Shown: positions 61,006 to 64,000 of the stretch, piece after piece
Position numbering within the stretch: the first letter of the stretch is position 1
How the letters are laid out: each line of letters starts with the position of its first letter
Assembly: GCF_049985285.1 (NCBI RefSeq)
Contig: NZ_JBNIEU010000002.1
Coordinates: 62,001 to 126,000 of the forward strand
Reading direction: 5' to 3'
DNA: 64,000 bases
Source of the DNA: Aestuariirhabdus sp049985285
GTDB lineage: Bacteria; Pseudomonadota; Gammaproteobacteria; Pseudomonadales; Aestuariirhabdaceae
The notes under the pieces: model-generated
What the model saw: the letters and a program-made list of their open reading frames with translations, nothing else
What the model was told of the DNA's origin: nothing
Database searches by the model: none
Program-made: the position numbers and the translations under genes

Positions 61006-62555
61006 TGAAGCGATCGACGCAGTGGGTAGTTGCCGGCATAGCGCTGGCTATTTTTGCGGCCGGTAATATGGCGGGCAGGATGGTACCGAAATCCCAGCCA
61101 ACAATAGTGCAGGCAGAGCGTTCTGTGGCGGCCACCACTGAGCTGAAAACGGTCGCCCAGCAGGTGGAAAAGTTACTGTCCGCACGGCCCAGCGGGAAGA
61201 TGATCGAGGTGCACGAGGGGGGCTCTATTCAGGACGCGATCAATAACGCCTCCCCCGGAGATACGGTGCGCCTGTTTCCGGGCACCTATAACGAAACCGT
61301 CTACATCGATAAGGACAATATTACCCTCAGCGGTGTTATAGAGTCTGGCGAGTGGCCCACACTGGATGGAGAAGGCGAGCGTAATGATGCCATTCTTTAT
61401 TCGGGTAATGGTATCGTGATCGAAAACATGAAAATTACTCGTTACAAGGGTAACGGTATCATGGGGCAGGCGGGGAACAATTTCGTTATTCGTAATAACT
61501 GGGTCGTCGATACCGGCGTGTACGGAATTTTCCCCCAGTACGGGCGCAACGGATTTATAGACCAGAATATTTTATCGGGTATCAAGGATGCGGCTATCTA
61601 TGTCGGTATGTGCGACAACATTCATGTGTCGAGTAATGAGGTATATGGAAATGTCGCGGGAATCGAAATAGAAAATAGCCGCCATGCCGTGGTGGAGGGT
61701 AACTACGCCCACGATAACACCGGGGGTATTTTGGCGTTTATTACACCGGGCCTACCAATCAAGACAACCAATGATGTCATTATTCGCGATAATTTTATCG
61801 TCAATAACAATACTGAAAATTTCGGAGAGCCCGGCTCTATCGTTGCCAATGTGCCGGCAGGAACCGGTATCATTATTATGGCTGCCGACGACGTTATGAT
61901 CGAAGGCAATGTGATTACCGGTAATAAAAACGCAGGAATCATCATCAGCGATATGACCTTTGCTGAGAACCTGCCTAGCGATCCGGAATCGGACCCCAAT
62001 CCTGAACGCATTCGTATCTACGATAACTTTATGGCTGACAACGGTGCGGAGCCGATCGCTGAAGTGCTTGCCTTTGCCGCGACTCAGCTGGTTTTCGATA
62101 GCCGGGGGGCCGATATTATCGACACTAAGGCCGACCCAAACAGTTGCATTCACGACCTTGCGCGTTACCGTACTGCCGGCCTTTCGGACTATGGTGTTTG
62201 TGCGCCAGGAGGCACCGCGGAAGTGGTTTCCTACCTGCTCGATACGCCGGTAGAACCGAGAGAGATCACCATGAGTGACAAGGGTAAGTTAGCCTATTAC
62301 GCGATCTGTGCCGGTTGCCACGCCTATGATATTCGCCTGATTGGGCCCAAGGTGACGGAGATACAGTTATCCTATAAGGATAATCCTCAGGGCATCGTTG
62401 ACTATATTACCCAACCCGTTAAACGCCGTCCGGATTACGCTGAGATGCCGCCACAGGACTACCTTGACGAGGAGGTGCGCCAGGCGGTTGCCCGTTTTAT
62501 GTTAGAGGTTAACAGGCACTCCTCGGTTGCCGGGGCCCCGGTGTCCCCAGAGTAG
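61005..62555 (+). CDS. Right-handed parallel beta-helix protein fused to a cytochrome c domain
   Basis: About 516 residues from ATG 61005 (AGGAGA 9 bases upstream; TGATG overlap with the peroxidase stop). An N-terminal signal or anchor (about 8-25) is followed by a long beta-helix (about 65-345) with repeated NN/GN-containing coils (for example FVIRNNWVVDTG, NIHVSSNEVYGN, DVMIEGNVITGN), as in NosD and CASH-domain proteins. The C-terminus is a class I cytochrome c domain with CAGCH (435-439). The fusion suggests a surface or periplasmic electron partner of the peroxidase. Substrate unknown. Confidence 0.88.
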   Translation: MKRSTQWVVAGIALAIFAAGNMAGRMVPKSQPTIVQAERSVAATTELKTVAQQVEKLLSARPSGKMIEVHEGGSIQDAINNASPGDTVRLFPGTYNETVYIDKDNITLSGVIESGEWPTLDGEGERNDAILYSGNGIVIENMKITRYKGNGIMGQAGNNFVIRNNWVVDTGVYGIFPQYGRNGFIDQNILSGIKDAAIYVGMCDNIHVSSNEVYGNVAGIEIENSRHAVVEGNYAHDNTGGILAFITPGLPIKTTNDVIIRDNFIVNNNTENFGEPGSIVANVPAGTGIIIMAADDVMIEGNVITGNKNAGIIISDMTFAENLPSDPESDPNPERIRIYDNFMADNGAEPIAEVLAFAATQLVFDSRGADIIDTKADPNSCIHDLARYRTAGLSDYGVCAPGGTAEVVSYLLDTPVEPREITMSDKGKLAYYAICAGCHAYDIRLIGPKVTEIQLSYKDNPQGIVDYITQPVKRRPDYAEMPPQDYLDEEVRQAVARFMLEVNRHSSVAGAPVSPE

Positions 62556-62613
62556 GGGCAGCTCCACTTGGCCCTTCAGGTGGGTGGCTTGGTTCCTCCT
62601 GAGGGGCGTGACC

Positions 62614-62784
62614 TCAAAACAGGCAGTGTTTGGTGTAATCGGCGGCTTCATTGCTGCTCCAGTCCCCCTTGGGCTTCTCTTTCAGCGCTTTGCACCAGGC
62701 CTCGGACCCGATATCGGGAGAGCAAGCGGTGGTTAGCAGTGCGCTGGACAGGGCTAGCAGCAATATTTTCAGGATGCGATTCAT
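62614..62784 (-). CDS. DUF3012-like small lipoprotein
   Basis: A 56-residue gene read by hand on the minus strand. ATG 62784 has AAGGA 8 bases upstream. A hydrophobic signal ends in a lipobox, with Cys21 in TTACSPDIG and Ser at +2, so outer membrane sorting is expected. The mature part holds SEAWCKALKEKPKGDWSSNE and ends TKHCLF, the pattern I recall for DUF3012, with two further cysteines. Function unknown. Confidence 0.82.
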   Translation of the reverse strand: MNRILKILLLALSSALLTTACSPDIGSEAWCKALKEKPKGDWSSNEAADYTKHCLF

Positions 62785-62916
62785 GGGGCGTCCTTGTTTT
62801 GTTGGTTGTGGCAGACAGGGCGTGATCCAGGATTGTTTTCCGTCAAGCCTCTTTCTTGCGTCAGTGATATCATAGTCGACTACGATTCGATTATGGTATA
62901 GCAGCAGGAACCTGTC

Positions 62917-64000
62917 ATGACCAGTGGCAAATCCCAGGGTATCTCCTCTCAGGAGCCGGCAACCTCAGCGGTTGGCGACGGGATGCTGTGCCCGGTTTTG
63001 GGGGGCGTGGCAGCGGGGCCAGCCTCTGAAGACGCCTGGCTCGAAGTGATCGAAAAAATGGAGCAGGTCTACTCGCAGCTCATCAGCCATCAGGTCGAGC
63101 TGGAACAAAAGAACGCGGAGCTCGAGAGCGCGTACCAGTTTATCAGTAGCGTCCAGACCGCTATGACCGATGTTCTTATTGTTTGCGATGAGGAGCTGCG
63201 TATCCGTCAGGTCAATCCGGCACTACTCAAGATGACGGGGTTGGCGGAAGCGTCGCTGCTGGGGTTTCGGGTCGGGGAGCTGTTTTGTGATGAATCCCAG
63301 TCTGCGTTGCATGACCTCCTGCAGCGGGCACCGGCCGCACCCGTGTACGACTGTGAACTCAATGTGAGGGGGCGATACGGACGAATTCCGCTGGCGATCA
63401 ACTGCGCATGTCGCTCCGATAGTCGCGATCGACTCGATGGAGTAGTGATGATTGGTCGTCACGTGGGGGAGTTACGTCATGCCTACGATGAACTCAACCA
63501 GAGTCACGCCGAGCTCAAGGTCGCCCAGCAGCAACTGGTCCGTTCCGAGAAGATGGCGTCCCTGGGGCGACTGGTCGCAGGGGTTGCCCATGAGCTGAAT
63601 AATCCGATCAGTTTTGTGTATGGCAACACCCACGCCCTGGCGGGTTATGGTAAGCGTTTACAGCAGTTTTTCGATGCGCTCAAAGAGGGGCGAGAGCCAG
63701 CCAGGGTCGAGCAGCTGTGCGAGGAGTTGCGCATCGATCGCCTGATATCGGATCTTCCCAGCTTGTTGGAAGGGTCCCTGGAGGGGGTCGAGCGGGTGCG
63801 GGATATTGTCTCCGATCTGCGCCAATTCTCCGCCGGTCAGGGGCAGGAATCGGTGCCTTTTGACCTGGTTCATGTAATCGGTACCGCCGTGCGCTGGGTT
63901 ACCAAGGATGTGGGGGATATCGTCAGCCTGAATGGGCCATCTTCTCTTGTACTGGAGGGGCACGCGGGGCATATCCAGCAGTTGCTGATGAATCTATTAC
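62917..64000 (+). CDS. PAS histidine kinase, cut by the window end
   Basis: The frame is open from ATG 62917 (CAGGAA 7 bases upstream) to the end, giving 361 residues without a stop. A coiled coil (about 40-75) leads to a PAS domain (about 75-190, VLIVCDEELRIRQVNPALLKMTG in part), a second coiled segment, and HisKA with His225 in GVAHELNNPISFVYGN. The start of the ATPase domain (GHIQQLLMNLL) is reached at the edge. No membrane segment is seen, so it is probably soluble. Confidence 0.9.
   Translation, partial: MTSGKSQGISSQEPATSAVGDGMLCPVLGGVAAGPASEDAWLEVIEKMEQVYSQLISHQVELEQKNAELESAYQFISSVQTAMTDVLIVCDEELRIRQVNPALLKMTGLAEASLLGFRVGELFCDESQSALHDLLQRAPAAPVYDCELNVRGRYGRIPLAINCACRSDSRDRLDGVVMIGRHVGELRHAYDELNQSHAELKVAQQQLVRSEKMASLGRLVAGVAHELNNPISFVYGNTHALAGYGKRLQQFFDALKEGREPARVEQLCEELRIDRLISDLPSLLEGSLEGVERVRDIVSDLRQFSAGQGQESVPFDLVHVIGTAVRWVTKDVGDIVSLNGPSSLVLEGHAGHIQQLLMNLL

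Overview
The window reads as chromosomal DNA of a flagellated, probably marine gammaproteobacterium near Oceanospirillales/Pseudomonadales. This rests on the ribA / dxs-ispA-xseB / pomAB block with a sodium-type stator, the dsbD-aroQ-accB-accC block, a complete hut pathway, DUF2333, DUF2956 and DUF3012 family genes, an AlkB-type hydroxylase and dense two-component and c-di-GMP signalling. I saw no rRNA, tRNA, insertion sequence, prophage or CRISPR array. Genes are tightly packed, with many 1 to 8 base overlaps, and three convergent gene pairs have interlocked stop codons. The placement is inference from gene content; no search was run.

Layout. 0-7 kb: retropepsin-like protease, ribA, an isoprenoid precursor operon (xseB-ispA-dxs, minus strand) and pomAB. 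7-17.7 kb: two uncharacterised envelope proteins, a histidine kinase followed by a STAS-like protein, a GST, a four-gene minus-strand operon (S9-family protein, zinc-ribbon methyltransferase, two transporters), an HDAC-family deacetylase and an MscS channel. 17.7-26.3 kb: malic enzyme with an N-terminal ACT domain, then histidine utilisation as two divergent units (hutI-hutG-SpeE-like; hutC-hutU-hutH) around a long palindrome that looks like the HutC operator. 26.3-37.8 kb: signalling island with a REC-PAS kinase, a large hybrid kinase, an RmlD-like protein lacking its catalytic pair, a chemoreceptor and a 1254-residue PAS/GAF/GGDEF/EAL protein with a degenerate GGDEF site. 37.9-45 kb: accC-accB-aroQ-dsbD, then a lipoprotein, DUF2333, YciH/SUI1 and a small membrane protein. 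45-54 kb: Crp-like regulator, two SDR oxidoreductases, a bile-acid/sodium symporter family protein, a CrtI/retinol-saturase-like enzyme, a thioesterase-like protein, a PilZ protein, DUF2956, a methyltransferase and the AlkB-like hydroxylase, which together suggest lipid or hydrocarbon metabolism. 54-64 kb: an orphan amino-acid-type binding protein; a DctB/DctD-like two-component system overlapping an orphan TAXI binding protein; and, divergent from it, a di-heme peroxidase/MauG-family protein translationally coupled to a beta-helix protein with a C-terminal cytochrome c domain; then a tiny DUF3012 lipoprotein and a kinase cut off by the window end.

Best candidates for something new: (1) the 55.0-62.6 kb block, read as a three-part sensor (TAXI binding protein + kinase + sigma-54 activator) facing a redox pair, with a possible -24/-12 promoter in the divergent gap; (2) the S9-family protein with Ser->Arg and His->Tyr in its catalytic triad; (3) the RmlD-like protein without the YxxxK pair, placed among signalling genes. 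Functions of these are inference; the residue changes and gene arrangements are directly visible.
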